From the NCBI GenBank assembly GCA_963565915.1, contig OY751496.1, positions 868,001 to 932,000 on the forward strand: 64,000 bases of DNA. The letters are read 5' to 3'. This DNA is from Entoloma clypeatum. Lineage: Eukaryota > Basidiomycota > Agaricomycetes > Agaricales > Entolomataceae. Position 1 is the first letter of the stretch; each line of letters opens with the position of its first letter. Positions 10,042 through 22,685 of this stretch are shown piece after piece. The notes beneath the pieces were generated by a model, which was given only the letters and a program-made list of their open reading frames with translations, ran no database searches and was not told the origin of the DNA. Made by a program: the position numbers and the translations under genes.

Positions 10042-12181
10042 CTCCCCTTCAATGTGTATACATCGGATTATAAAAATGTCAAGCCTAGATGTTGGCGACA
10101 TCTTTCAAAGAGTTCCCGACTAAGATTTTTAGTTAGCATATCTGCGGGATTGGATGTGCCTTTACAGTGATCAATCCACGAGAGATGTACTCTCAGATGA
10201 CATGATATCTAAGATTGATATGCTTAGTACGGCGTTCCTGTACAGGGTTGTTCCCAATAAAGATCGAGCCATGATTGTCGGCATAGATCGGGACATTCCG
10301 CATTAGGAAGCCAATCTCCTGGAAGAGTTGGATTACCCATTTTACTTGGCGGCCACAATCAGACATTGCCATATACTCTGCTTCAGTAGATGAATGAGCA
10401 ATGGTTTTTTGTAGACGACAAGTCCAGCCTACAGAAGCACCTGCAAGCTTCAGGAAAAAGCTGGTGCAGCTTCAACACTTAATTTCGTCGGATGCCCAGT
10501 CAGAATCCGTGTAGGCATGTAAGCCCACATTTTGATCACTGGAATAGGTCAGTCGGTAATCAGAAGTGCCCACGAGATAGCGGATTATATACTTCGCTTT
10601 ATCAACGTGTTCCTGGGTAGGATTTGCCGAGAACTGTGATAACGTAATCACAGCAAAGGCAATGTCGGGTCGTGTACTGATCATTAAATATAGCAGAGAC
10701 CCTATGATCTGCTGAAATTGTGATCAAAGTGTTATGGATTCGCTATCCATGGCATTGATCGCTCGGACAAGATACAAGACATAGAGGCCTTATCTGATTA
10801 ATGGCCAGTTTCATCTTATCTATTGGTTTCAGGCTTACTATTCACTTTTACATCATTCGGGCCCCGGCCTCCGCTTACTCACTACAGTATGGTCATCGTT
10901 ACCATATCTAGATGGTTACTCTCACACATCCTTGACATTGTGTTACTTATTGGACTATACTTAGATACACTGACTCACGCCGCAGCAGTTACCATAGACA
11001 CCTACTCCAGGTCCGCTTCTGGAGTCAGACCGGAACCGCTCTAGAGTCATCTAGATGACTCGACCTTCTAGTATATATAGGGTACATACATTGCATGTAT
11101 TCCCCAGATCTAGCAATCACCTTGGTATCCGCCTTTGCTACTTAAGCCTCTCTGCCGAAGCATTGCATGGGTTTGTCAACCATAACACAAAGCGCAGCAG
11201 TGGCAGTACCAGCATTTGCTGTTGGCTTGTATCCAGTAGGTAGAGGAGTCTTGGCAATCATTGCATTTGTCATGCCGAATCTCTCTACTACTTTCTGTAA
11301 ATAGGCACATTGATCGATCATGATCATATTCTTGGTACGGCTGATGCGCATTCTCAAGAATTCAGTGGGTTCACCTATATCACGAGATTCCCAAATAGCC
11401 ATGAATTTGGCTCTTTTAACAGTTGTAAGCTTAGCGTCTGGTCCCATGAACATTGCGTCATTGACATAGATTATCGCTAGTACAATGGTTCCGTTCGGGG
11501 AATAGAAAACAAAGATTCCAGCGTCAAATATGACCCTTCGGAAACCTAGTTTCTTCATGGATTTCTCCATGGCATGCCACCATGCAAGTCCAGCCTGCTT
11601 TAAACCATAAATTGCCTTATGTAGGCGCCAAACAAGAAGTTCTTTGCCTTTTATTTTGAAGCCTTCAGGTTGCATCATGTATAACTCTTCCTGGAGTTTC
11701 CCATAAAGGAAAGCAGCAGTTACGTCAAGCGCGAGAATCACCCAACTCTCAAGCACGGCGGTAGCGAGCATGAGACGTACTGTCTCGAATCGAACTACGG
11801 GAGAGAATACCTTGTCAAAATCGATTCCCTCAATTTGCGAGAACCCTTGAGCAACAAGCCGAGCCTTTTTACAGCCGTCAGTCTTTATGTCAAAGACCCA
11901 TTGTGATCCAATGGCCTTCCATCCAGTCGGTAAAGGTGTTAGATCATAGACATCACGCTGCTTGATGCTATCAAGTTCCTTACGGCATGCGTCCAACCAC
12001 TCATCCTGGAGGTTTTTCGGCATTTTTGCAATGTCACAAAACTTCATCTCCCAGATATCATGGAACTGTGAGAGATCAGATTCAGAGTGAGGAACGGCTG
12101 ATGCAAGTAGCACGTTCAACTCAGCGATCTGTTTCGTGTCTCCTCCTCATTTCTGAACTAATCGTTCTAGGTACAAGTTAA
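10042..12181 (-). pseudogene. Copia-1 reverse transcriptase and RNase H (broken)
   Basis: From 12,119 downward the frame gives the copia RT start (WKAIGSQWVFDIKTDG, ARLVAQGFSQIEGIDFD). The catalytic motif reads YVND instead of YVDD, a GAT-to-AAT change. The frame is cut at 11,187 by a solo LTR and continues at about 10,724 (QQIIGSLLYLMISTRPDIAF). RNase H follows to about 10,050 (YTDSDWASDE, STEAEYMAMSD, YADNHGSIFIGNN in shifted frames). Just upstream of the solo LTR a TGA stands where the family has Arg (CGA). The enzyme cannot be functional. Confidence 0.88.
10730..11187. repeat. Solo LTR nested in Copia-1 reverse transcriptase
   Basis: The block is 458 bp, begins tgttatgg and ends ccataaca, and is flanked by a perfect 5-bp duplication caaag (10725-10729 and 11188-11192). 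Removing it with one caaag rejoins the RT frame except for one TGA codon. It contains a tatatatagg box near 11,076. No internal retrotransposon coding is present, so it is a solo LTR of another family. Confidence 0.85.
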
Positions 12182-12521
12182 ATGCTTTTGGACCTAGCTC
12201 CACATCATTCATCATTTCGTGCAGTAAGCTCTCCGCATCCGTATCTTCCAAAGGTTCGTCATCAGGAACTTTGGGGTCATTGGGAGGAGTACCGGAAGAT
12301 CCACTAGGCCCTGTGTCAGGCGGGGCTAAGGGGGAACTAGGTTCCACTTCTTCCTGTTGTGATCAGGGAATATTGCGGAGCCGGGAAGGCTCACGCTGCT
12401 GTTTCTCTTGATTCACGGCTTCACGCCAAGAGCGTGTGCGATCGATGTCGCATTGTTGTTGCGCGGGGTGCCATTGCTCCCCGTAGATGTTGCCTTCCCA
12501 TCGAGGTGGGTTAGCATTCCT

Positions 12522-14891
12522 TCATGGTCGAGGGACATCAGCAGGCGGAGGATTTGCCAGCTGGTTCTGGACCTCAGGATCATCCTGATTTGAAGGTGGT
12601 ACATCAGCGCCGTTGTGCTGGTTTCCATTTGGAGCAGAAGGGGGATCGGAGGATTCATCTCCGCTCGGCTGATTACACCGGCGGGAATGATAATGAACAT
12701 CTCCGTCTCCAAAGTGGTGATCAACATCGTCATCAGGGTTTCCATCATCCTGAGACTCATCATGGGAAGGCTCATTTCCCATGGCTGTGTGTTGTGGCAC
12801 TTTGGTATCCGGATACCTTGGAAAGAGTGTTTCATCAAATACCGCGGTAGTACCAATAAAGATACTGTTTTTATCAGTCATAAACTGATATGCTTTCATT
12901 CCTGGTTTAAAACCCATAAAGGTCATAAGCTCCGCATGTGGATTTAATTTATTCACATGGCTTTCTTCAGGAATATAAACATAGGCAGTGCAGCCTAAAA
13001 CACAGAGATTTGATACATCCGGTTTTTCCTCTTTTAGAGATTCAAAAGGTGTTTTCCAATAAAGTCGTTTAATTGGCATGCGATTATAGACATGCACAGC
13101 GTGTAAAATGCAAAACTCCCACCATGATTGTGGTAAGCAGGCGGCAAATCACATCACCTGTGCTTTCTCTACAATGGTGCGGTTAATCCTTTCGGCTCGA
13201 CCGTTTTGTTGGGGTGTATTGGGAGCTGAAATTTCCACGGCAATTCCAAGATCCTCGAGATATTTTACTACCCCAGTTTCCTTCTTGAACTCTCCCCCTC
13301 CATCAAAATGCCATTGGCAAAATTGGGCATTAAACTGGGTTTTCATAAGCATTATCCACTTTTTGAATGCATCAGAGGTATTGGATTTGAGTTTCAACAA
13401 TACCGTCCAAGCATGCCCAGAATAGTCATCCAAGAAGCTGACATAGTATTTAAATTTGTGATAGGAGGCGACAGGAAACTCTTTGAGGTCCGAATGGAGC
13501 AACTCAAAGGGTCTGGAAGCATGTGAAGATGAAGGAGGGAAGCTTTTCAACCTCAACCTCGCTTCTGCACAGGGACGGCATGGCTTATCCTTAAGGGGAA
13601 ATTGGATGTCCCTTGGGAATCCATCACATGCGTCGGGTGCCTTTTTCAGGACATCTTTACCAGGTTGTGCAAACCGCTGATGCCAAATGCTGTAATCGGC
13701 TTTATAGACATCAATATTTCTAGCATTTAGCTGCGTGATTTGTTCAACGCGTATATTTACCCAGTATATTGTTGAACCAGGAAAATGAGGTTCACATCTT
13801 AGTACACACTTTCCATCTTTGAAGAAACTAAGATTGTCAGCTGAGCCAGCGACATTTAATCCAGATTCTTGAAGAATTTCGCCTGTTGACATAAGGCGAG
13901 TGGAAAGCTCTGGGATGTGTAGAACCGGATAAAGCCAAGTCGTTAGACTTCTTGGCTTTCCTTGATGTGATGGTATTGTGTGAGTGATAAACACGGTCCC
14001 TCTTCCTTTTATAGAGATCTTTGCTTTGCCTGCAGTCTGGGCAGTACGGATTGATTTCTCTTCTTCATACATTGCAAAGTCACTCATCTCTGCGGTGAAG
14101 TGCATACTAGCGCCGGAATCCATGATCCACTTGGCGTCATTAGTATCTTTGGATTTGTTCTTACATTTCAAACATGAGGCAAAATGATCATATATTTCCT
14201 CCATGAAGGAGGCAGCAACGACAGGTGATTTTAAATAACTATGACCCGGTTCTAGTGACTCATCATGAATCTGGGTGTGTTCTTCTGTCATTGTGTGCTC
14301 ATGTGAAATTTGTGAAAGAACGTACCTCGGGTCGTCGCATGACAATCCTCCGAAAAGCTCATCATCAACTTCATCCGCCCAATTGAAACACGTCCGCTTG
14401 GACAGTCCAGGTTCATTATTGTCATACTCGTATTCCTCATCAAAGTCCATCACAGTATCGGCATCATAATCTTGGCATTCCATCAGGAACAGGGAAGCCT
14501 TGTCCATCACATCATTGTCAGGGGTCAAATATATCCCCAGAATGTCTTCAGGGTATATGATGTTACTGATGTTTTGGAGGGTCTGGGACGTTCCCACAAT
14601 GCCAAGAGATGTGACAACGTCGCACGCTGCCTGCATCTCAGGGTACATCGATGGTTGATTAACCAGAGCACCTGTGAAGCGTTGCGCAGACGTGTTTGTC
14701 ATATGATCAAAAAGTTCTCTCGCACCAGCAGTCATGATATGTTCAGTGGGACTAGATGTCAACCGCGATTTGAGAGGAGGACGATGACGGGGGTCAGTCA
14801 TCGGAGTAGAAGATTGTTGGGGGGAAATGACACATCCTGAGCCTGTGACAATGGTGAAGGGAGATGTCGGCAGATTCATAGTCATTGCCAA
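12522..14891 (-). pseudogene. Copia-1 protease and integrase
   Basis: On the minus strand the frame from 14,891 contains the aspartic protease motif WIMDSGASMHF (near 14,115). The integrase has a C-x2-C zinc part (KPCRPCAEARLR) and core residues in HSDLKEF, DGGGEF and NGRAERINRT, giving the D, D and E of the catalytic triad. A frame break near 13,150-13,097 separates the C-terminal part (YNRMPIKRLYWKTPFESLKE). That part ends in an acidic, Pro-rich spacer at about 12,520. Another break at about 12,130-12,520 separates it from RT. Confidence 0.87.
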
Positions 14892-15817
14892 TGAGGCAAC
14901 ATGAGAGCAGCCGGCGGTGTTGCCTGCAGTGGCCTCTTGGGTGCGCTGGGCCTTTTTCCAACTCCACGACCCTTCCTTTTTGGGTACAAATGGCTGCTTC
15001 TTATTTTGATCACCAGAGTTATTCGACGTGTCTCCTTTGCCTTTCCTTTTCCTTTGTTCTGTTGATGAGGTTTGCCGGAAGTCTGGTTTGACCCAGAAGC
15101 ATCAGCAGGTCCCGGGCCATTGTGCCAGCGGGGTTCCTGTCCTTTCCGCTTGACAGCGGAGATCTTGTTGGCAGCCGGAAGTTGTGCTTTGGCTTGTACG
15201 CGCATATGCTCTGCGGTTACAATCTCTTCAACATCTGTAAGTTTGAAAGTGTCTAACTTCCATTCTTTGGTCAGATGCGAACCAAGATGTTTCCACTTGG
15301 GAGGTAGACGGTGCACAGCAAGCATCCCTTGCAATTTAGGAGCAAAGGGGATCTTGTACCCATCAAGGCGTGCCAAGAGATCACAGAATTTAGAAAATTC
15401 CAGACAGGGGTCACCACTGGTCAGGTGCCAATCGAGAGTCAAGGCGAAGTCCTTGAACATCTCATTGGGGCCTTTGTTCTCAAAGAGAGTTTTCAGCTGA
15501 TCCCAAACCTCTTTTGAAGTCTGGAATGCTGTAACCTCATGTTTTACAGATTCCACCAGAGATAAGACAATCGCACCGCATGCTTTCAAGTCTTTTTCCT
15601 TCCACTTGCGGAACTCCTTTTATTGTTCAGACGTCGAAGCGGCTGTCAGGGAGGTTGGCTGTAACCAGTCCCTGGATACGAGCATCCAGGTCCCTTCAAA
15701 CTGTAAAAACCCTGTCATCTTATCGCTCCACTCCTTCCAGTTAGAGCCAGTCATCTTGATGACAGCAGATTTGTAATCAAAAGAAGACATGATTTGATGC
15801 GAAGGGTGAGAGCGCAA
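14882..15817 (-). pseudogene. Copia-1 gag
   Basis: The frame starting MRSHPSHQIMSSFDYKS at 15,817 shows the copia gag pattern (GSNWKEWSDKMTGFL). After a stop near 15,620 it continues from 15,589 (SKEVWDQLKTLFENKG, FALTLDWHLTSGDPCLEF). A Lys-rich tail replaces the usual CCHC knuckle, which I cannot find intact. The frame overlaps the start of the protease region by about 10 bp in a different frame, consistent with decay of a single gag-pol frame. Confidence 0.82.
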
Positions 15818-16187
15818 AAGACTGGAAATAGAATGTGTCAGTCACATGTCAAATCACTGGATCTTAGATGAAACAGGAACACAGCAACATGTGTTTAGCT
15901 CCACTAGGGTCCATCAGACCCCTATTCCACGTTTAATGTTGTACACAGAGTTAACTGGTAGACACATGTATGGAGGCGGATGGGCATCGCGATCATCGGG
16001 GTATTATTGCCCAGATCTGCTAGCTCATCGCGCTACATGATGATGTGGGATTAATCATCCACATAATCATTAATGTTGTATGTACAGATCGAGGTGCACT
16101 TGATCTATTGTGTTTGCGATGTAGCGGCATCGAGTCTACTAAGACTGCCAGCAACAAGCGCAATGGCGAGTCTCAGGGCTCATAACC

Positions 16188-16309
16188 TGTTGGAACAGCA
16201 TACAACCACATCAACGCTGGAGGTGATCACAGCGGATGTGTCGTCTTGCAGTCCTAGTGTACTCTATGCTACGCACTACAGATCGTGTATCTACGATAGA
16301 GAGAGATCC
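16188..16309 (-). repeat. Copia-1 5' LTR, first segment
   Basis: This is the first 122 bp of the 290-bp LTR, up to the gatcc target site where Copia-2 inserted. The remaining 168 bp lie at 23366-23533. The primer-site-like motif lies immediately outside its left edge. Confidence 0.9.
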
Positions 16310-16617
16310 TGTTGAAGTTCCACCTGGGCGCTAGCCACAGATGTACTGAGCAACACAGCTACAGTGGAAGTACTCTACTCTACCGTTCTAGTCACTTACT
16401 TGGTTGGGAAGGGTGAGGCTGGTGAGAGCGGTTGAGGCTGGTAGGAGCGATGGAGCTGGTTAAGAGTCAAGAGACAACTTATTGATATTGACAGTTTCCT
16501 GGTCTTATATACCGTACTACTGTTTGCACCAACCAAATAAGTATGTAATCGAAGATGTCTAAGGTCACGTGATATAATCTAATCTAACCTAATCTACGTG
16601 ATGGAAAAGTTTCAACA
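16310..16617 (-). repeat. Copia-2 3' LTR
   Basis: 308 bp, TG...CA ends (tgttgaag and tttcaaca). It aligns without gaps to 23053-23360 with five differences. At all five sites this copy has C or G and the other copy has T or A. Confidence 0.93.
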
Positions 16618-16683
16618 CCCCCCCATATTTAGTACATACTTCTAAATACATTTTTACTTTTTCCCATGTAGGTATTCTTTCGT

Positions 16684-18305
16684 CTAGTTTTTAAGTAATC
16701 CAAAGTACGGGATAAACTTGCTAAAGAGGACTTTCCCCAGATTCTTAGTTAAAAGGTCTGCAGGGTTATTCACTCCTTCGATGAATTCGACCGTAATAAT
16801 TCCTTCAGATACTTTTTCTCTGACAAAGTGGAATCGCAGGTCGATGTGCTTGGATCGCTTCTCAGTTACAGGATTGGATGCGATAAAGACAGAGCCATTG
16901 TTGTCTCCATAGATCGGAACTGATCCGATCTGCATTCCAAGTTCAGCAAGCATGCTTCTAAGCCATGTTACTGCGCGACTGCAATCTGATAGCGCCATAT
17001 ATTCTGCTTCCATGGAAGAGAGGGCAATGGTTTTTTGCGCCGATGAAACCCATGTTACTGCTCCAGATGCCAGCGATACGAAGTAGCCAGTAGTGGACTT
17101 TCTGGTGTTTTTGTCTGACGCCCAATCGGAGTCGGTGAATGCATAGATTCCTTTCCCAGAATCACCATCATACATGATCGCGTAATTTTTTGTTGCCCTC
17201 AAATACCTGCAAATATCCCTAGCCACTTCTAAATGGCGTTTAGTAGGGTTTGCGGAAAATTGGGACATTTTGATCACAGCGAAACAAATGTCGGGTCTTG
17301 TCCCGATCATTAAGTACAATAATGATCCGATGACGGATTGGTACTTGGATCTGAGTTCCGCATTGGGTTCATCTTCAGACTTCATGGGTTTGTAGCCCAT
17401 TGGGAGTGGGGTATGGGTGGCATTAGATTCGCTCATCCCCATGCGTGCGAGAATTTTCTCAAGGTAGGGTACTTGATCAATGAAGATCCTCTTCCCACGT
17501 TGCCTTATTTGGATAGAGAGAAATTCTTTTGGTTCCCCATCAGGGACTAGGTGGCCTAGGTCCCTACATTCCCATGTTGTCATGAAGGCCTTCTTCTTTT
17601 CTAGCGTGTATTCCCGGTTCGTGCCGAGAAAAGCAGAGTCATCGACATAAATGACGGCGATTACAGTTTCCCCTTTGGTACTTGTGTGAATGAAAACTCC
17701 CGCATCGGAGTGAAGCCGGACAAAGCCGAGCTTTTTCATGGAGGAATCGAGTTCCCTCCACCAGGCTAATGCAGCCTGCTTGAGTCTGTATAGGGCTTTG
17801 TATAGTCGGTACATGAGGTGTTCTTTCCCTTTTACTATGTAACCCTCTGGCTGTCGCATGTAAATTACCTCACGGAGTGTTCCATAGAGGAAGGCTGCTG
17901 AGACGTCCAAGAGTGTCATGAACCACCCTTCAAGGGCTGTCAATGCCAGAATCAACCGGACAGTCTCGTACCTCACTACTGGTGAGAAGATCTGATCAAA
18001 GTCGATCCCTTCTACCTGTGAGAAGCCTTTTGCGACAAGGCGCGCTTTCAGATGCCCGTCAGATTTTTCATTGTAAACCCATTTGTTCCTTAGAGCTTTC
18101 CTCCCTGTGGGTAGGGGTACTAACTCCGTGATCACCCCGCAGCTTTTGAGCATGTCTAGCTCTGTTCATTCTGCCGCATACCAATCTTCTTTGTTTGGAA
18201 GAGAGTATATGTCTTTGTGTGACATTTCGATGATGCCTACTTGGATAGAGATTGCCTCCATTAGGAGATCGTTCATCCATGCCATTTGACCGCCTAATCT
18301 TCATC
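16684..18305 (-). pseudogene. Copia-2 reverse transcriptase and RNase H (nearly intact)
   Basis: A 489-codon open frame from 18,153 to 16,684 covers copia RT and RNase H. It contains RNKWVYNEKSDGHLKARLVA, FLYGTLREVIYMRQPEGY, the intact catalytic YVDD, SVIGSLLYLMIGTRPDI, YAFTDSDWASDK, SSMEAEYMALSDCSRAV and YGDNNGSVFIASNPV. The upstream end of RT, 18,154-18,305, is cut by a TGA (where Arg CGA is expected) and a TAG (where Gln is expected). The C-terminal catalytic parts look functional, but the polyprotein is interrupted. Confidence 0.9.
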
Positions 18306-18306
18306 T

Positions 18307-19134
18307 TCAATCCATTTTTTCAAGATCAGAAGCAGGGGTGTCTTCCCCATAGATGCTATCTGGCATTCTGTGAACTCGTCGTTCCCTGATCGGTCGATCT
18401 GGTACTTGTTCGGGTTCCGGAGTGGGTACTCGCGGTTCATCATCGGGCTCGTTAGACGGCAAATCATCGTCTGATTCAGGGTGATCCTGTCCAGTGGGAA
18501 CAGGGTCGTGAGGTTTTTCGTAATGACTGTCATTGTCATTGTTTCTGGGGATGAGGTCCTCAAACTCATCAGTCGGTTCTGGGTTTTCCATTTCTGGATG
18601 GTTTTCTGGCAAAGGGTCGATGTGGCATCTAGGGCACTTGCTTTCATCAAAGATAGCTTTCCCACCCATGAAAATTGTATTAGTCTCAGGATCCATGAAA
18701 CGGTATCCTTTGACCCATTTTTCCTTTGGGATATACATGTATGCCTGACATCCAAAGACTCTGATGCTTGACATATCGGGGATCTCATTGGTCACCCTGA
18801 AGTAAGGGGTATTCCATTCGAGACGCTGCATGGGGGTTCTGTTGTAGAGAAAAGCTGCATGTTCCAAACAGAATTCCCACCACATAGGGGGTAAGCACGC
18901 GTCGAAGCGCAAGGCCTGAGATTTCTCCCACAGGGTTCGATTTATCCGTTCTGCTCTACCGTTCTGCTGGTGCTGATACGGGAGCGTGACGTTGATCAGA
19001 ATTCCATGGTCGGCAAGTACATCCTTGTATTCGTTAAACTCTCCACCTCCATCAACTCGCCATTTCTTAGGGGTGGCAGCGAATTCATTCTGGATCATCG
19101 CAAGGAATTGTCGTAGTGCCGTGACGGTGAAACG
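18307..19134 (-). pseudogene. Copia-2 integrase, C-terminal half
   Basis: After the nested element the integrase core continues with TVTALRQFLAMIQNEF, RVDGGGEFNEY and QQNGRAERINRTLWEKSQ, then WWEFCLEHAAFLYNRTPMQR. It ends in the acidic Pro/Asp-rich spacer typical before copia RT (DDLPSNEPDDEPRVPTPEPE). The first 25 or so codons of the open frame above 19,134 belong to the inserted element, not to the integrase. Confidence 0.88.
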
Positions 19135-20366
19135 AAGGAAGTGAGTCTGGGGATGAGCGCGAGCAATATCTCTATCACACACACAAACACCAAACACAAC
19201 AACGAAGACCGAACAAGTCTCGCGATGTGTACTCCTCAATTGATATAGTTCGGGGTGATGAGTGGGATCACTCAGGATGCGACTCTTCCAAACAACAATT
19301 GAATAACTCGTTTAGCAATGGCTCGATAGGTCTCGAACAAGACTTAGAGATAGTTCTCAATAGATAATGAACCGAGGTTTGTGATTTCCGGACCAACAAG
19401 ACTTCGCGAACACGATCTCGACAGAATACGAACACGACAATGACCAATATGACCGATAGATAACACGATTTGACGATTGACAAGTTCTCGAACACACAAA
19501 ACACAATTGCGACTGACTTCCGATGCAAACCAAACGATCTCGAGGCTTCAATGATACTTGTGAACGACGACAGATGCACAAGACAAATGCTATCAATTCT
19601 GGGGCACAATCTAACCTAACCTATCTACCACAAAACTACGAGATTTTATACATGAGCAGCAATAAATATAGAAAAAGGTTGCATGTGGTATCGATAAATG
19701 GTATCCAGTCAAGTGACCTTCGCTAGAGTCGTTTTGATGTGCCCATGTGGTAGACAATGCCACAGGTATGCCCCTTTTCCATATCCAAACCTCTGCCACA
19801 CTGGAGAGGCCACTATTTCAATATCTTGGTTTTGCGATATACCCGGGACGATGCTGATTAGTTACCGTGAGGTATCAGCTGCATCAATTAAGGGTCGCCT
19901 TGATAAGCCACCCATCAGATTCGGTCCCTATCAAAGTTCACCATAAGGTCACGTTGATCGCGACGTATCAAACCCGATCTCGGTCTGTATCATCTGATGT
20001 CATTTCGATATTCCTGATATGGATGATTTGGACGTGGAGCACGGTGCACGTTGACCAAACCTCTCGCGAGAATGTCTCCGGTCAAGCCCCGATGTATGGT
20101 AGACAGTGCTAGTGTCATTGATAACTCCAATATAACCCATCTCCTTGTTTCATGCTTCGTCGCGAGAGGCACTCAATAGTCTTTTCTATCTCGCGAGACG
20201 ATCCCATAGCTCTCGAGTATCATAGCTAAGCCCATAGTGGTGACCAGCGCTATGTCCTACATTGCCAGGGTCGCTGGTCTCTCTCTCTAACATCGCCACT
20301 AAGTCCTCAGAATCGGAGCTCATCTAGGACTCTCTATATCCCTTAGAGATAGTGTGAAAGGGTGCA
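19135..20366. mobile_element. 1,232-bp element nested in Copia-2 integrase
   Basis: It is flanked by a 5-bp duplication aaacg (19130-19134 and 20367-20371). Deleting it with one copy of aaacg makes the integrase frame continuous through the ARF/TVTALRQ junction. The interior has no retrotransposon or transposase coding. On the minus strand it starts tgcaccctttc and ends cacttcctt, so it is not a canonical TG...CA LTR. A large solo LTR with a decayed end, or an unrecognised non-autonomous element, are both possible. Confidence 0.7.
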
Positions 20367-21559
20367 AAACGCGCAGATTTTAGGCCTAGACGCATCGCGG
20401 CCTTATCAACGGCATCCGACTTCTTCCTAAGCAAGACGACCCAGACATGGGATGAAAAGTCGTCCAAAAACATAAGGAAATATTTATATTTGTGGTATGA
20501 TGCCGTGGATATCTGTTTGAGATCAGAATGGATCAGATCAAAGGTTTTTGTTGCCCTTGTCATCGAATTGGGATATGATTGATTCGGCATTTTCCCTTTG
20601 AGGCAACCTGTGCAACTTTCCTGTGATTTCTCACGTACTAGTGTCTCAGGTACCCCTTTGGTACTGGTAGGAATCTTTTGGAGTGCTTGATCATTTGGGT
20701 GACCAAGGCGCTTGTGCCATGTTTCGACAGTGATTTTGCTTGAGATCGCATGGATCTGGTCATAGCGTATTTCAGTGTCTAACCAGTAAATGGTTTGACC
20801 AAGGATGTGGGGCGAAAACTGGATTTTGCTCAGCCCTTTGGAGATGTTAATTTCTCCACAAGTCCCGTCATGGTTAAGGAAGATGCCTAGGGACAATAGG
20901 CGTGTGTCCATGTCCAGGATGTAGAACACCGGTCTGAGAAGATGGGTTTTAACTTCCCCATTTAGGGTGTGCCGTACTGGAACGGCCCCAACTCCGAGAA
21001 TTTCCAGTTTCTTCCCTTTAGCTGCAGTTTGGACGAATCGCTTGACCGTGAGAGGTCTATAATATGCGAAGTCCTTAAACTCATAGGTGAAGTGTAAAGA
21101 GGCACCGGAATCTAATATCCATTGCGCGTGTTCTTTTTCCTTACAATGTGTACAAGAAGCAAAATGTTTAATATATTTTTTATGTAAATCACTGCTGAAG
21201 TGATCTATGCATTCTGTACTGGTACTGGCTATTATATCATACGTCTGTTGAGAGGTATTGTTAGCTTTCCACAATTGGTAAGGTTTAAGAAAGGGTTTTG
21301 ACGAACCGTCAAGTTCTATCTCGTCCTCAAATACATCCGGCCCCATCCATTCCTGGTCAATGTCCATCATTTTCAGTGATTCTTCTATCGACAGGGCTAC
21401 GCGATGCTGTTTAGCCGGCCTTTCGTCGATGTCAGGAATGATGGTATCTAAGATATGGAGGTTTGACCCAGAGGGTTGAATGATGGTATCTAAGATATGG
21501 AGGTTTGACCCAGAGGAATTTCTTGGGCGAGTCTTCGCACCCTCTCGTTCTTTTTCCAC
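20367..21559 (-). pseudogene. Copia-2 protease and integrase, N-terminal part
   Basis: The minus-strand frame from 21,559 contains the protease motif WILDSGASLHFTYEF. It continues with the integrase zinc region (WHKRLGHPNDQALQKIP, ESCTGCLKGKMPNQSYP) and the first core Asp in LIHSDLKQIS, ending at KAAMRLGLKSARF where the nested element starts. A 46-bp direct duplication at about 21,435-21,520 repeats the peptide SGSNLHILDTII. Confidence 0.9.
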
Positions 21560-22685
21560 ACAAACGGCTTTCCAGAAGGAAGCCCGGTGTACTGAGAAGG
21601 AGGTGGGTTCATGCGTTGCAGGAGTGACTGCATTTTCTCCGATTCAGGCTGCATGGTACTCGTAGTTTTCCCGCGGCCCGTTACAGTGGTGAAGGCAGGT
21701 GCATGACGAGGAGGGAGAGGGCAAGGAGCACGTTGACGAGGAGGAAGGGGACAAGGAGCAGGACGACGAGGGGTGTCCTCAATAGCTGGTGCGATGAATT
21801 CGACCATCTCCTCGGCATGGTCAGAGTCGTTGTCGGCGTTGTTGGCGCGTTTCTTCTGGTTGCGCCAGCGTCCCTTTCCCTTCTTCTTTTCAGAAGTGGT
21901 ACTCGGGTCGGTCGAGTTAGGCTGCTCATCAGCATTGTTCCGTGAGGTACTCGGCGCTGTTTGCTTTTCCCATTTGGGGTCTTGCCCCTTTTGCTTTCTC
22001 CTGGAGATTTTCTGGGCCTGCTCGTTGGACGCCCAAGTAGACCCAATCGCATACTTTCACCGGTACTCAGAGACGATGCTGTCGGTGACGGCCTGCCACG
22101 CGAAGCCGCCGGCGTCGTAGACCTGGAAGAGGGCAGTGGAGAGGGACAATCAGGCATGAAGAACTTCACATTGCTGAGGCGAGCGAAGAGTGACCCGAGG
22201 CGCTCGATTTCCGGTACGGGGTCGCAACCCAAGAGCTTGAAGGAGACAGCGGCCTTGAAGTTGCCGAATATGGTGGCGGGGGAGATCTTTGAGTATGTGT
22301 CCTTCAATGACGTCCAGGCTTCTTTTGAGGTTGCGGCGTCTTTGATGTGCCTCCTGATTGCTTCAGAGACTTTGAGACGGATGGAACCCAGAGCCATGTC
22401 GTCGTCTCTAATCCAGGTCTTCCTTTCCTTGTGGAAGGCGGGTTGGTCGACGGTGATAGTGACCACCGGAGGTTGAGTCGCAGGTGTCGCAGATGTTGAG
22501 GTGGCGGAGGCAGGGGTGGAGACCGTGACCGTAAAGTCCTTGATGTCGGGACGCTCAATGTCGCCGGATACGAGGCGCCAGACTCCTTGATGGAGAAGGT
22601 ACGACTTCATTTTTTCGGCCCAACTCTGGTAGTTGATGCCATTGCAGATGGTGATGGAGTCGAGGGCGGAGCGAGAGGTAGACAT
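21560..22685 (-). pseudogene. Copia-2 gag
   Basis: The frame begins MSTSRSALDSITICNGINYQ at 22,685 and shows YQSWAEKMKSYLL, then SKEAWTSLKDTYSKISPATI and SFKLLGCDPVPEIERLGSLF, the copia gag (UBN2-like) pattern. A frameshift near residue 180 turns the rest into Ser/Pro/Arg-rich nonsense. In a second frame a weak, Lys-rich stretch stands where a CCHC knuckle would be expected. Confidence 0.85.
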
